From contig JAFEFF010000180.1 of assembly GCA_018240745.1 (NCBI GenBank), positions 1 to 35,130 of the forward strand: DNA of 35,130 bases, written 5' to 3'. Within the stretch, counting starts at the first letter, position 1. The number at the start of each line of letters is the position of its first letter. Source of the DNA: Pseudomonadota bacterium. GTDB taxonomy: Bacteria; Pseudomonadota; Alphaproteobacteria; Reyranellales; Reyranellaceae. This document shows positions 14,540-22,688 of the stretch, in pieces. The position numbers and the translations under genes were made by a program. The notes under the pieces are model-generated. The model was not told the DNA's origin and ran no database searches. It saw only the letters and a list, made by a program, of their open reading frames with translations.

Positions 14540-16717
14540 ATGACCACGACCCCGTTCGAGGATACCGTCAATCAGTTGACCGCTGAGGCCGAGGCCATCG
14601 GTCGCCTCGCCCAGGACGGCGGCGCATTCGCCGCCGCGATCGCGGCTTTCGAATCACGCGATCCGGAAGCGTTGCGCTGGGTTCTGCAGAGGGTGGAGCT
14701 GCTCCCTCGGTGCGAGCTGATTTGCGAATGGATCCGCATCAAACTGTGCGTGCTGCGATGCATTGAAGTCTGCGGCCCGCCGCGCGAGGACGTTCCCTTG
14801 CCCGATCTGCCGGCCTTCGTGCGTGCCATCCGCCAGCTTGCGGCCAACGAAAGACTGCTGCGCCAGGTTGTCGACGCCGTTTCCTGCGGCAATGCCGAGG
14901 AGTACAGGGCGGCTCTCGTCGAGCTCAAGCTCGAGCCATTCTGTCACTTGCTGTGCCGCTGGATATGCTCGGTCATCTATCGCCGAGTCTGCGAGATCGT
15001 CTGCACGCCCCTGCGTGTGCCGCCGCCGGATCCCTTCAACGAAGTCCGCGCCGAGGCGGCCGTGATCGTCCGCCTCGTTGCCAACGAGAAAGCCTTTGCC
15101 GAGATCACCCGGGCTGCGGTCGCATTCCGGTGCGACCCCCTGCGGGCCGCGATCGTCGGGGCGGGCTTTGGCCGCGACTGCGAAGTCATTTGCTTCGTGT
15201 TCTGCACCTGGCGGTGCGCCTGGGTGTGCCGCGAGCTTTGCCCGAGGCCTCCTGTCGTCTTCACCGGCGTGCAGGCCATCGAGGAAGCGCGCAATTTCGC
15301 CCTGGCGGCCAGGCCCCTGGCGAACCAGCCCCGCGCGCTGGGCGACCTGGTGACCGCGGTCCAGAACCGGGACGTCAAGGCGTACGAGGAGATCATCGCC
15401 CGCTTCAACCTCGTTCCCTACTGCCTGCAGGTGTGCGGCTGGGTGTGTTCGGAGATATGCTCCGAGTTCTGCATCTGCGTGTGCCCGCCGCAGCTTTTCC
15501 CGGAGTTCTTCAAGATCGGCGGCTACAACTACCTCACGCAGGTCGACAGCGCTCTGCCGGCAACCGGCCTGACCGACGGCGACACGCGCGCCTTCTTCAG
15601 CACCATGAGGCTGAACGGCATCCTGACCCAGCAACTGAGCGGACAGCCGCTGGAATACGTCTTCGAATTCCGCCCGGTCACGCTCGCGTCAACCACGCTG
15701 GCGACAGCGGTCACGGCTGCCGCGACATCCCTGTCCGTCGCCAGCAGCGCCGGCTTCCCACCCACGCCGTTCAACGCCGTGATCGGCAGTGTGGCCGGCG
15801 GCTACGAGATCATGACCGTCACTGCCGTCGTTGCGACCACGTGGACGGTCCTGCGCGGCCAGAAGGGCACGACCGCGACCGCGGCCGCCGCCGGCGCCAC
15901 GATCGTCACCGGAGCATCGTCGACGGCTGCCTGGACGAAGATTCCGCCCGCCTGGATCGCCCGCACGGTCATCGGCTCGGCGGAGGTGTTCGTTCCCCTT
16001 CCATTCCCGCATTTCGAGTTCCCGGATGTCGCCGTGAATCCCAACCCGGGAGACATCCCGGCGCCGTTCACGGTCGACGGCTGGATCCAGGTGCCGCAGG
16101 GATCCAACATCTCGCTGAACGGCAACATGATCAATCTGATCTCGACCATGTTGCCGTCGTTCCCGGCCGCCGACGAAACCGGCGTGTCGGCAGGCAACCC
16201 GGCGAAACACCCTCTCCCGGCCGACCTGCGCTTCGGCCTGCGCATGCGCGTGCGCCAGCACGGCTCGTCAACCGACAGCGACGGCGGCACATGCGCTGTC
16301 GTGGCCATCGACAACACGCTGTACGCCAATGTGAACCACCATCCCGAATGGGACGGCGGAATCTCCCCGCCCCAATACGCGGTCGCGATGGTGGACATCC
16401 AGGAACTGCAAGCGGCCGGCTGCGCCCACATCACCAACTCGCTGACGGTGCTGTTCACTGCATCGCATCCCAACCTCGGCGGCGTCAGCGTCTCGATGAT
16501 CGGACCGGGCGGACCGTATCCCTTCACGCTTCCCACGCCCGTGCCGGAGACCGGCGATTGGTACGGCACGGCCACGCCGAACGGCTGGACGCTGGCGAGC
16601 CTCACGCCCTGCGCCTACATCGTCCAGCTCTCGGTCGACCTGCTGCTCACGACTGGAGACCTCGACTTCGGGCCTCCGTTGATCGACCAGATCGCCTTCT
16701 GCCTGACCAAGTCATGA
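14540..16717 (+). CDS. Large protein with four cysteine-ladder modules and beta-rich C-terminus, function unknown
   Basis: 725 residues, not recognised. Residues 1-315 are four repeats of about 80 residues, each a predicted helical stretch ending in a 21-residue segment with Cys at every fourth position. Module 1 has Cys at 58, 62, 70, 74, 78; module 2 at 135, 139, 143, 151, 155; module 3 at 214, 218, 222, 226, 230, 234; module 4 at 295, 299, 303, 307, 311, 315 (plus 313). Residues about 383-458 (TLATAVTAAATSLSVASSAG, then EIMTVTAVVATTWTVLRGQ) resemble a segment seen in phage tail or structural proteins. Residues 460-725 are beta-rich with few Cys. No signal peptide or membrane helix is obvious. 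The strong Shine-Dalgarno and tight linkage to two downstream genes imply an operon. Metal binding, disulfide stacking or a structural particle are all possible. Confidence 0.9.
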   Translation: MTTTPFEDTVNQLTAEAEAIGRLAQDGGAFAAAIAAFESRDPEALRWVLQRVELLPRCELICEWIRIKLCVLRCIEVCGPPREDVPLPDLPAFVRAIRQLAANERLLRQVVDAVSCGNAEEYRAALVELKLEPFCHLLCRWICSVIYRRVCEIVCTPLRVPPPDPFNEVRAEAAVIVRLVANEKAFAEITRAAVAFRCDPLRAAIVGAGFGRDCEVICFVFCTWRCAWVCRELCPRPPVVFTGVQAIEEARNFALAARPLANQPRALGDLVTAVQNRDVKAYEEIIARFNLVPYCLQVCGWVCSEICSEFCICVCPPQLFPEFFKIGGYNYLTQVDSALPATGLTDGDTRAFFSTMRLNGILTQQLSGQPLEYVFEFRPVTLASTTLATAVTAAATSLSVASSAGFPPTPFNAVIGSVAGGYEIMTVTAVVATTWTVLRGQKGTTATAAAAGATIVTGASSTAAWTKIPPAWIARTVIGSAEVFVPLPFPHFEFPDVAVNPNPGDIPAPFTVDGWIQVPQGSNISLNGNMINLISTMLPSFPAADETGVSAGNPAKHPLPADLRFGLRMRVRQHGSSTDSDGGTCAVVAIDNTLYANVNHHPEWDGGISPPQYAVAMVDIQELQAAGCAHITNSLTVLFTASHPNLGGVSVSMIGPGGPYPFTLPTPVPETGDWYGTATPNGWTLASLTPCAYIVQLSVDLLLTTGDLDFGPPLIDQIAFCLTKS

Positions 16718-16721
16718 ATCG

Positions 16722-17069
16722 ATGAACGAGTGGATGCTGTTCGTGCTGGCCGTCCTCGCGACCTGGCGGGTGACCCACCTGCTGGCGAGCGAGGACGGCC
16801 CCGCGGACGTCATCTTCCGGCTGCGGCGTCGGCTGGGCGATCGGCTGATCGGAGACCTGATGGATTGCTTCAACTGTCTCAGCCTGTGGACTGCCGCTGT
16901 AGCCGCCTTCGTGCTCGCCTCGGATTTCGTTACGTGGGCGCTGTCATGGTTGGCGCTTTCGGGTGGGGCCTGTCTGCTGGAGGGGCTGGTCGCCAGGCCG
17001 GTCGTCGTCGAGCGCGATCCAAAGCCGATGGAGATGGAGATGAAAGGAGACGGCGATGTGCTGCGGTAG
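16722..17069 (+). CDS. DUF1360-like small membrane protein
   Basis: 115 residues, starting 4 nt after the stop of the Cys-rich gene. An N-terminal hydrophobic helix (WMLFVLAVLATWRVTHLLAS) is followed by EDGPADVIFRLRRRLGDRLI, then LMDCFNCLSLWTAAVAAFVL, giving a CxxC at the edge of a second membrane segment, and a third segment near WALSWLALSGGACLLEGLVA. The order hydrophobic-RxTHLL-EDGP-CxxCxSxW fits DUF1360, a small membrane family of unknown role present in Bacillus, actinobacteria and some phages. The charged tail (MEMEMKGDGD) carries the Shine-Dalgarno of the next gene. Placement suggests it anchors or exports the Cys-rich protein, but that is inference. Confidence 0.82.
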   Translation: MNEWMLFVLAVLATWRVTHLLASEDGPADVIFRLRRRLGDRLIGDLMDCFNCLSLWTAAVAAFVLASDFVTWALSWLALSGGACLLEGLVARPVVVERDPKPMEMEMKGDGDVLR

Positions 17070-17376
17070 AAAGCGAGCGGCCTGGCGTTCTGCGTCGGCG
17101 CCGGTACGGGCCCCGTCACCGTCCGCGGCGGCTCGAGGCGGGACCAGCCGCGGAGTTGCCCCCAGCGGTCGCGTCGTGCAGCCAAATGGCGGGCCGGCGC
17201 AAGCGCCGTTCGGTGCGGTGACGCTCGAGTATACCGAGGCCGCCCCGATCCGCGTATGGGGTCCCGCCACCGGCCTGCCTTACGACTTTTCGGACGCCCA
17301 ACGCGCTCACGCCATGGACGCCAGGGATGCCGCTGCCCTGGCGCGCTCCGGCCTGTTTCGCCGCACTGCCTCGTAG
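17056..17376 (+). CDS. Small MCCG-start protein of unknown function
   Basis: 106 residues, overlapping the DUF1360-like gene by 14 nt, with GGAG at about 17045-17049 giving a good ribosome site. It opens with Met-Cys-Cys-Gly-Arg-Lys-Arg, continues with a Pro/Ala/Ser/Gly-rich disordered stretch to about residue 50, and ends in a compact part: FGAVTLEYTEAAPIRVWGPA, TGLPYDFSDAQ, then MDARDAAALARSGLFRR. The end resembles short caps that recur next to phage-like structural genes (memory-based, weak). No signal peptide. The two N-terminal Cys may act with the Cys ladder of the first protein. The reading frame is supported by overlap, ribosome site and by lying outside any antisense gene. Confidence 0.72.
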   Translation: MCCGRKRAAWRSASAPVRAPSPSAAARGGTSRGVAPSGRVVQPNGGPAQAPFGAVTLEYTEAAPIRVWGPATGLPYDFSDAQRAHAMDARDAAALARSGLFRRTAS

Positions 17377-17443
17377 GTCTCGGCAACGAAGGTGCAGCAT
17401 CCGAGCATCGGCGATACCTTTGCGGGAAGCAGAGGAAACGCCC

Positions 17444-18322
17444 ATGAAGTTCACGCTGCACTTCGGCAACAATACCTTCCCCGACTTCGCCGGCGCCGTC
17501 CGCATGGTCAAGATCGCCGAGGCGGCGGGCTTCGACTCCGTGGTCGCGGTCGATCACGTGGTGTTCCCGCACAAGTACACCTCGGTCTATCCCTACGCGC
17601 CGGGCGGCCGGCTGCCGGGCGGGCCGGGCGGCGCGCTGCCCGATCCCCTGATCTGGATGGCGGCGATGGCCGCCGTCACGACCCGGCTGCGCTTCATGAC
17701 CGGCGTCATCATCCTGCCGCTGCGCAATCCGCTGGTGCTGGCCAAGCAGGTGGCGACGCTCGACCACATGAGCGGCGGCCGCATCGAGCTCGGCATCGGC
17801 GTCGGCTGGCTCGAGGAGGAGTTCGAGGCGGTCGGCGTGCCGTTCGAGAAGCGCGGGGCGCGGTCGGACGAGTACATCGCCGTCATGCGCAAGCTGTGGG
17901 CCGAGGACGGCGTGAGCTTCGACGGCCAGTTCGTGAAATTCGACGAGGTCAGCTCCAACCCCAAGCCGATGCGCGGCGGCGTGCCGATCGTGATCGGCGG
18001 CCATTCGGAGGCGGCTGCGAAGCGTGCCGGCCGGCTGGGCGACGGCTTCTTCCCCTCGATCGGCGCGCAGGTCGACACCGTGCCGCTGTTCGATGTCGTG
18101 CGCCGCTCGGCCGAGGCGGCCGGCCGCGACCCCGGGGTAATCGAGATCATGGCCGGCTGCCCCGAGCTGCTGCCCGGCTCCGCGGCCGACCCGCGCGCCG
18201 CGATCGAGGCGCGGGTGAAGCAGGGCGTCGGCCGGATCATCCTGCCGGTCTGGCGCTTCCAGCCCGACCTCGAGGACGGTCTCGGCCGCTTCGGCGAGAC
18301 GGTGATCCGCGACTTCAACTGA
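17444..18322 (+). CDS. LLM class F420-dependent oxidoreductase (TIGR03619-like)
   Basis: 292 residues with MKFTLHFGNNTFPDFAGAVR, VAVDHVVFPHKYTS, LRFMTGVIILPLRNPLVLAK, GRIELGIGVGWLEEEFEAVG and IVIGGHSEAAAKRAG, the full TIGR03619 order. GVGWLEEEFEAVGV is characteristic of the F420-type group, so F420 dependence is likely by family plus context. ATG 17444 has AGAGGAAA at about 17431-17438. It lies 67 bp after the Cys-rich module and may or may not share its transcript. It is convergent with the LLM gene ending at 18420; the 97 bp between show no clear terminator. Confidence 0.9.
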   Translation: MKFTLHFGNNTFPDFAGAVRMVKIAEAAGFDSVVAVDHVVFPHKYTSVYPYAPGGRLPGGPGGALPDPLIWMAAMAAVTTRLRFMTGVIILPLRNPLVLAKQVATLDHMSGGRIELGIGVGWLEEEFEAVGVPFEKRGARSDEYIAVMRKLWAEDGVSFDGQFVKFDEVSSNPKPMRGGVPIVIGGHSEAAAKRAGRLGDGFFPSIGAQVDTVPLFDVVRRSAEAAGRDPGVIEIMAGCPELLPGSAADPRAAIEARVKQGVGRIILPVWRFQPDLEDGLGRFGETVIRDFN

Positions 18323-18419
18323 TCGCCGCGCTCGGGGTACCCTCGTTCCGGGAAGAAAGCCGCGGATCCTGGAAGAGACGCTTGCGCGAAAGCGGAGCGA
18401 GCGTAGCCGCCAAGGTCGC

Positions 18420-19412
18420 TCACATCACCGTCTTGGCGAACCACTCCACCTGGTCCTCGAACTCGGCCATCGAGTCCGCGGGGATCATGAGCGCGCAGGC
18501 ATGGTCGACGCCGATCTTGCGCAGGCCCTCGACCTTCTCGCGGATCAGGTCGGGCGAGCCGACGAGGTTGGCGACCACCTGCTTGGAGAGGTCGCGGCCG
18601 GTGTAGGCGAGCGATTTGCGGTGGGCAACCAGGCCCGATTCCATGTAGCGCTTCTCGGCTTCTTCCGGCGTCTTCGCGATGGTCAGCGAGAATTGCGGCG
18701 CGATCTCGATCTCCTTCGGATCGCGGCCGAGCGCATGGGCACGGTCCTTCAGGAGCTTGATCCACTCGGCGAGCTCCGGCCACGGCCGCCAGCCCGGCAG
18801 CCAGCCGGTCGCGAACCGGGCGGTGCGCTCGATGGTCGGCTTGTTGTGCCCACCCAGCCACAGCGCGAACGGCTCGCGGCTCGGCTTGGGGTACATCTCG
18901 ATGTCCTTGACGGCGTAGTACTTGCCGTCGTGCGTCACCCGCCGCTCGGTGAACAGCCGGCGTATCAGCGCCAGTCCCTCGTCCATCATCTCCCCGCGCT
19001 GCGCCCTGGGCGCGAGCCGCGGCGCCCAGGCCGCGAACTCCTCACGATAGGCGCCGATGCCGAGCGCCAGGATCATCCGGCCGTTGGAAAGCTGGTCGAC
19101 GGTGGCCGCGGTCTTGGCCAGCCAGAACGGATCGCGCATCGGCTGCACCGCCAGCGCGGTGCCGACCTCGAGCGTCGTCGTTGCCGCCGCACAGAACGAG
19201 AGCACCGTCAGCAGCTCGTAGAAGTTGGGCGGCTTGTCGGGATAGAGCTCGCGCACGTAAGTCTGGCTCTGGATGTGGTCGTTGCCCCACACCGAGTGAT
19301 AGCCGAGCCTCTCGCACAGCCTGGCCATGCGCACGAAGTCGGACGGATCGACGAAGGGAATCGGGTACATCACCCCTTCGAAGCCGGTCGGCAGGCTGAT
19401 GCTGAACTTCAT
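18420..19412 (-). CDS. LLM class F420/FMN-dependent oxidoreductase
   Basis: 330 residues: MKFSISLPTGFEGVMYPIPF, SVWGNDHIQSQTY after strand 2, LEVGTALAVQPMRDPFWLAK, GRMILALGIGAYREEFAAWA, FALWLGGHNKPTIERTARFA. The start is ATG 19410-19412, overlapping the TGA of the upstream LLM gene by 4 nt (ATGA), so it is the third gene of the PLP-LLM-LLM operon. It is clearly paralogous to the truncated gene at the left edge of the window. No EHH is present (WGNDHIQ), so F420 or a different flavin use is possible. Substrate unknown. Confidence 0.9.
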   Translation of the reverse strand: MKFSISLPTGFEGVMYPIPFVDPSDFVRMARLCERLGYHSVWGNDHIQSQTYVRELYPDKPPNFYELLTVLSFCAAATTTLEVGTALAVQPMRDPFWLAKTAATVDQLSNGRMILALGIGAYREEFAAWAPRLAPRAQRGEMMDEGLALIRRLFTERRVTHDGKYYAVKDIEMYPKPSREPFALWLGGHNKPTIERTARFATGWLPGWRPWPELAEWIKLLKDRAHALGRDPKEIEIAPQFSLTIAKTPEEAEKRYMESGLVAHRKSLAYTGRDLSKQVVANLVGSPDLIREKVEGLRKIGVDHACALMIPADSMAEFEDQVEWFAKTVM

Positions 19413-20335
19413 CGCCCGATCGCTTCCAGGGTCGTCGCAATCGAGGCCGCGTCGTCCAGGCCGCCCAGCACGATCTCGTCGAGGCCGATCGCGCGGTACT
19501 CGTCGAGCTTGTCCCGCACCTGCTGAGGCGTGCCGCAAGCCGTATGCCGGCGGACGACATCATCGTTCACCAATCGATCGACCTCGCTCCAGTTCTCCGC
19601 CGCATACGCGGCCGCGAGCGCCTGCTGGTCGAGACCCGCCCCGCCCAGGCGGATGTTCTCGGCATGATGGGCGCCGCGCAGCACGAAGCCGATCGGCCGG
19701 CGAATCGGATCGAGCGAGCCGAGCTTGGTATAGACGATGCACGATTTGCGGCCCGCGCCCGCCTGGTCGAGACAGACCTTCACGAAGGGCGGCGAGGTCG
19801 CGGCCGAGATCAGCACGCCGTCGCTCTGCCGGCCGGCGAGCTTCAGCATGTTGGGCCGCGAGGCTGCAATCACGATCGGAATCCGATAGCCACCGTTCGC
19901 GAGGCGGCGACCGGTGACATTGAACATCTGGCCGTGGAAATCGGCCGTCTCGCCGGCGAAGAGCTGCCGGCAGACCTTCACCGTCTCGCCGATCGCGACC
20001 AGTGGCTTCGGTGAATCGATGCCGGCTGCCTTGAGATCGGCGGGCGCACCGGCACCAAGACAGAGGATCACGCGACCGGCATATTTCTCGTCCAGGCTGG
20101 CCGCCGCCATCGCGATGTAGACCGGATGAGTCGAATAGGGACTCATTGCCATCAAGGCGACCTTGATCTTCTTGGTCGCCGCCAGCGCCAGCGCCGCCGT
20201 CGTCACCGGATCGCGCAGGAAGAGATGGCAGGCGATCCATAACGTCGAAGCGCCACCCGCCTCCGCTGCTTGTGCTTGCGCCTCGATCTCGAAGAGCGGC
20301 GCACGGCCGTCAATTGAGATGCCGATCTCAGCCAT
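19409..20335 (-). CDS. LLM class F420-dependent oxidoreductase (divergent)
   Basis: 308 residues: MAEIGISIDGRAPLFEIEAQ, STLWIACHLFLRDPVTTAAL, IKVALMAMSPYSTHPVYIAM, GRVILCLGAGAPADLKAAGI, IPIVIAASRPNMLKLAG and a C-terminal TACGTPQQVRDKLDEYRAIG. It keeps the family order but with a more divergent strand-2 loop than its neighbours. ATG 20333-20335 lies inside the end of the PLP-enzyme gene (8-nt overlap), so the two are co-translated and may share a metabolic step on an amino-acid-like substrate (inference). Confidence 0.87.
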   Translation of the reverse strand: MAEIGISIDGRAPLFEIEAQAQAAEAGGASTLWIACHLFLRDPVTTAALALAATKKIKVALMAMSPYSTHPVYIAMAAASLDEKYAGRVILCLGAGAPADLKAAGIDSPKPLVAIGETVKVCRQLFAGETADFHGQMFNVTGRRLANGGYRIPIVIAASRPNMLKLAGRQSDGVLISAATSPPFVKVCLDQAGAGRKSCIVYTKLGSLDPIRRPIGFVLRGAHHAENIRLGGAGLDQQALAAAYAAENWSEVDRLVNDDVVRRHTACGTPQQVRDKLDEYRAIGLDEIVLGGLDDAASIATTLEAIGR

Positions 20336-21578
20336 GGAAACCGTACGCCGATTTGAGCGCCGCCATCAGCTCCTTCAAACCGCCCTGCACCAGCGGCGGC
20401 TCGGGCAATGCCGTCTCGATCGGTCCGGGATCCTTGAGGCCCGCAGCGGTCAGCAGCGCAACGCAGCGCTCGCCGGGCTTGATCGTGCCCTGCGCCCGCA
20501 GCCGCTCGATCGCGGCGAACGGCGCGGCCGACGAGGCCTCGGGCCAGATGCCTTCCTTGGCGGCCAAGGTCAGCACCCAGCGGCGCAGATCGTCGTCGGG
20601 AATCGTCACCGCCGCACCCCTGGTCTTGCGCAGCACGTCGAGTGCCTGGACGGTGCCTTGCAGCGCACCGATCGAGGTCGCGATCGACGGTGCATTGCGC
20701 GGCGACTCGGGCGGCATCGCATCGCCGCCCTCCATGGCCGCTGCCAGCGAGCCCGAGACCTCGGCCGCGGCCAGGCGCGGCGTGCGGTCGATCCAGCCCA
20801 GCGCCTTCAGCTCCTCGAAGCCCTTCCACACGCCGAACAGCGCATCGCCGTAGCATACCGGCAGCACGCACCAGTCGGGCGGCTGCCAGTCGAACGCCTC
20901 GGCGATCTCGTAGGCGATCGTCTTGTAGGCTTCCATGCCGTAGGGATTGGAACCCACCACCGGCCCGAAGAACGGCGAGGTCGGATACCAGCCGAATTCG
21001 GCGACCCCGAGCGTCTGCAGCCGCCAGCGATCGGCCTTGTCGGCGACCTTGACCAGCATCGTGCCATAGGTCCGCATCTGCGTGACCAACGGCCCCGCGG
21101 AGCCCATGAAAGTGAAGACCACGCACGGGAGTCCCGCCTTGGCGGCATAGGCCGCCGCCGCCGCGCCGGCGTTCCCGGATGAGCTGGAGGCGATCACCCG
21201 GGCGCCGAACTTCTTGGCCATGGTGAGCGCGCCGGAACCCAGGCGGTCCTTGAACGACCAGGTCGGGTTGCGCGATTCGTCCTTGATCCAGACGTCTCCC
21301 AGCCCGAGCGACGGCGCGTGCAGGAGCGGTGTATTGCCCTCGCCCAGCGTCACCGCCTCGGCCGCAGAGGCGTGCAAGAAATCTGCCCAGCGCCACATCG
21401 AACCGCGGTCCCGACGCACGGCATCGCGGTCTGTTCCGATACCGGGCACAGCGTCGTAGACGACGGTGAGGTTGGCGGGCGCCCCTTTGGCCCGGCAGGC
21501 CAGGCAATCCCGGGCGTAGTGGTCGATGGGGTAACGGGCGCTGCAACGAACGCAGGCAAGCGCAGTAGGGACAGGCAT
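20328..21578 (-). CDS. Threonine-synthase-like PLP-dependent enzyme with N-terminal zinc ribbon
   Basis: 416 residues, fold type II PLP enzyme. Cys9, Cys12, Cys25 and Cys28 form a rubredoxin-like zinc ribbon ahead of the catalytic domain. LGEGNTPLLHAPSLG (78-92) and IKDESRNPTWSFKDR (98-112) carry the PLP Lys110; SSSSGNAGAAAAAYAAKAGL is the phosphate and substrate loop. The threonine-synthase-type order suggests beta/gamma-replacement or elimination on a phosphorylated or activated amino acid, but no thr genes are nearby and the gene leads an LLM operon, so a specialised role is plausible. The start at ATG 21576-21578 is chosen to include the zinc ribbon; the frame extends further upstream but only antisense to the divergent HDAC-family gene. 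Confidence 0.87.
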   Translation of the reverse strand: MPVPTALACVRCSARYPIDHYARDCLACRAKGAPANLTVVYDAVPGIGTDRDAVRRDRGSMWRWADFLHASAAEAVTLGEGNTPLLHAPSLGLGDVWIKDESRNPTWSFKDRLGSGALTMAKKFGARVIASSSSGNAGAAAAAYAAKAGLPCVVFTFMGSAGPLVTQMRTYGTMLVKVADKADRWRLQTLGVAEFGWYPTSPFFGPVVGSNPYGMEAYKTIAYEIAEAFDWQPPDWCVLPVCYGDALFGVWKGFEELKALGWIDRTPRLAAAEVSGSLAAAMEGGDAMPPESPRNAPSIATSIGALQGTVQALDVLRKTRGAAVTIPDDDLRRWVLTLAAKEGIWPEASSAAPFAAIERLRAQGTIKPGERCVALLTAAGLKDPGPIETALPEPPLVQGGLKELMAALKSAYGFHG

Positions 21579-21660
21579 GACGCGGCGCACGTTGGCGGCC
21601 CGGCTTCCGGGCGTCAACCGGCAGATGCCCCGCAACGCTGCGCCGCCTAAGATGCCGGAA

Positions 21661-22593
21661 ATGACTACCCTGCTGCTCACCCATCCCGCCTGCCTCGCGC
21701 ACGATACCGGCGAGCACCATCCCGAGCGCGCCGACCGGCTGCGCGCCATCCTGGCGGCCCTGCAGGGCGACGCCTTCGCGAGCCTCCAGCGCGCCGAGGC
21801 GCCCCTGGCGACGATCGAGCAGCTCACCCGTGTGCATCCGGCCGGGATCGTCGAGGCGATCCTCGGCGTCCGGCCGCCGCCTGACGAGCTGGTGATGATC
21901 GATGCCGACACGGTCATGAGCGCGGGCAGCGCCGAGGCCGCTCTGCGCGCCGCGGGTGCAGCCGTCGCCGCGGTCGATGCCGTATGCGGCAGCCCGGTCG
22001 ACAACGCCTTCGCCGCGGTGCGACCACCGGGCCATCATGCGACGCCGACCGTCCCGGGCGGCTTCTGCCTGTTCAACAACGTGGTGATCGCCGCGCGCCA
22101 TGCGCAGGCGGCCCACGGCGTCGAGCGGCTGGCCATCGTCGATTTCGACGTCCATCACGGCAACGGCACGCAAGCGGTGGCGGAGATCGATCCGTCGCTG
22201 TTCTTCGGCTCGACCCACCAGTATCCCTTCTATCCGGGCACCGGTTCGGCGCGCGAGCGGGGCATCGACGGCAACGTGGTCAACGTACCGCTCGCCGCCG
22301 GCAGCGGCAGCGACGAGTTCCGCATGGCGTGGGCCGATCGAATCCTGCCTGCCGTCGACAATTTTGCCCCCGATCTGATCATCGTGTCGGCCGGCTTCGA
22401 TGCCCATCGCCGCGATCCGTTGGCGCAACTGCGGCTCGAAACCGAGGACTACGCCTGGGTCAGCCGGGAAATTCTGGCGCTGGCCGACAAGCATACCGGC
22501 GGCAAGCTGGTGTCCTCGCTGGAAGGCGGCTACGACCTCGAGGCACTGGCCGATGCGACTGCGGCGCACGTCCGAACGCTGATGGGTGCCTGA
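21661..22593 (+). CDS. Histone deacetylase / acetylpolyamine amidohydrolase family protein
   Basis: 310 residues from ATG 21661 (an in-frame ATG at 21652 and starts further upstream exist, but homologues begin near TTLLLTHPACLAHDTGEHHP). Arginase-deacetylase fold: RPPGHHATP (121-129, His125-His126), VDFDVHHGNGTQ (160-171, zinc ligands Asp163 and His165), SAGFDAHRRDPL (third zinc-ligand Asp) and the EGGYD loop near the C-terminus. The enzyme would remove acetyl groups from small amines or proteins in the cytoplasm using zinc; bacterial members act on acetylpolyamines, acetoin-related or other acylated compounds. It is divergent from the PLP-enzyme gene across 82 bp. Confidence 0.9.
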   Translation: MTTLLLTHPACLAHDTGEHHPERADRLRAILAALQGDAFASLQRAEAPLATIEQLTRVHPAGIVEAILGVRPPPDELVMIDADTVMSAGSAEAALRAAGAAVAAVDAVCGSPVDNAFAAVRPPGHHATPTVPGGFCLFNNVVIAARHAQAAHGVERLAIVDFDVHHGNGTQAVAEIDPSLFFGSTHQYPFYPGTGSARERGIDGNVVNVPLAAGSGSDEFRMAWADRILPAVDNFAPDLIIVSAGFDAHRRDPLAQLRLETEDYAWVSREILALADKHTGGKLVSSLEGGYDLEALADATAAHVRTLMGA

Positions 22594-22688
22594 ACGAAGG
22601 GCTAAAGGGGCCATGTGGACGGCAAATTGCACCCGTCCTCACAAATGGACATTTCACTGTAGAAGAGTCGGGATAGAGTTCGGGGCGG

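Noticed and set aside
14540..15484. Cys-rich N-terminus as a metallothionein or zinc-finger array
   Set aside because: Spacing is strictly C-x3-C within helical text with many hydrophobics, unlike CxC/CxxC metallothioneins or C2H2 fingers.
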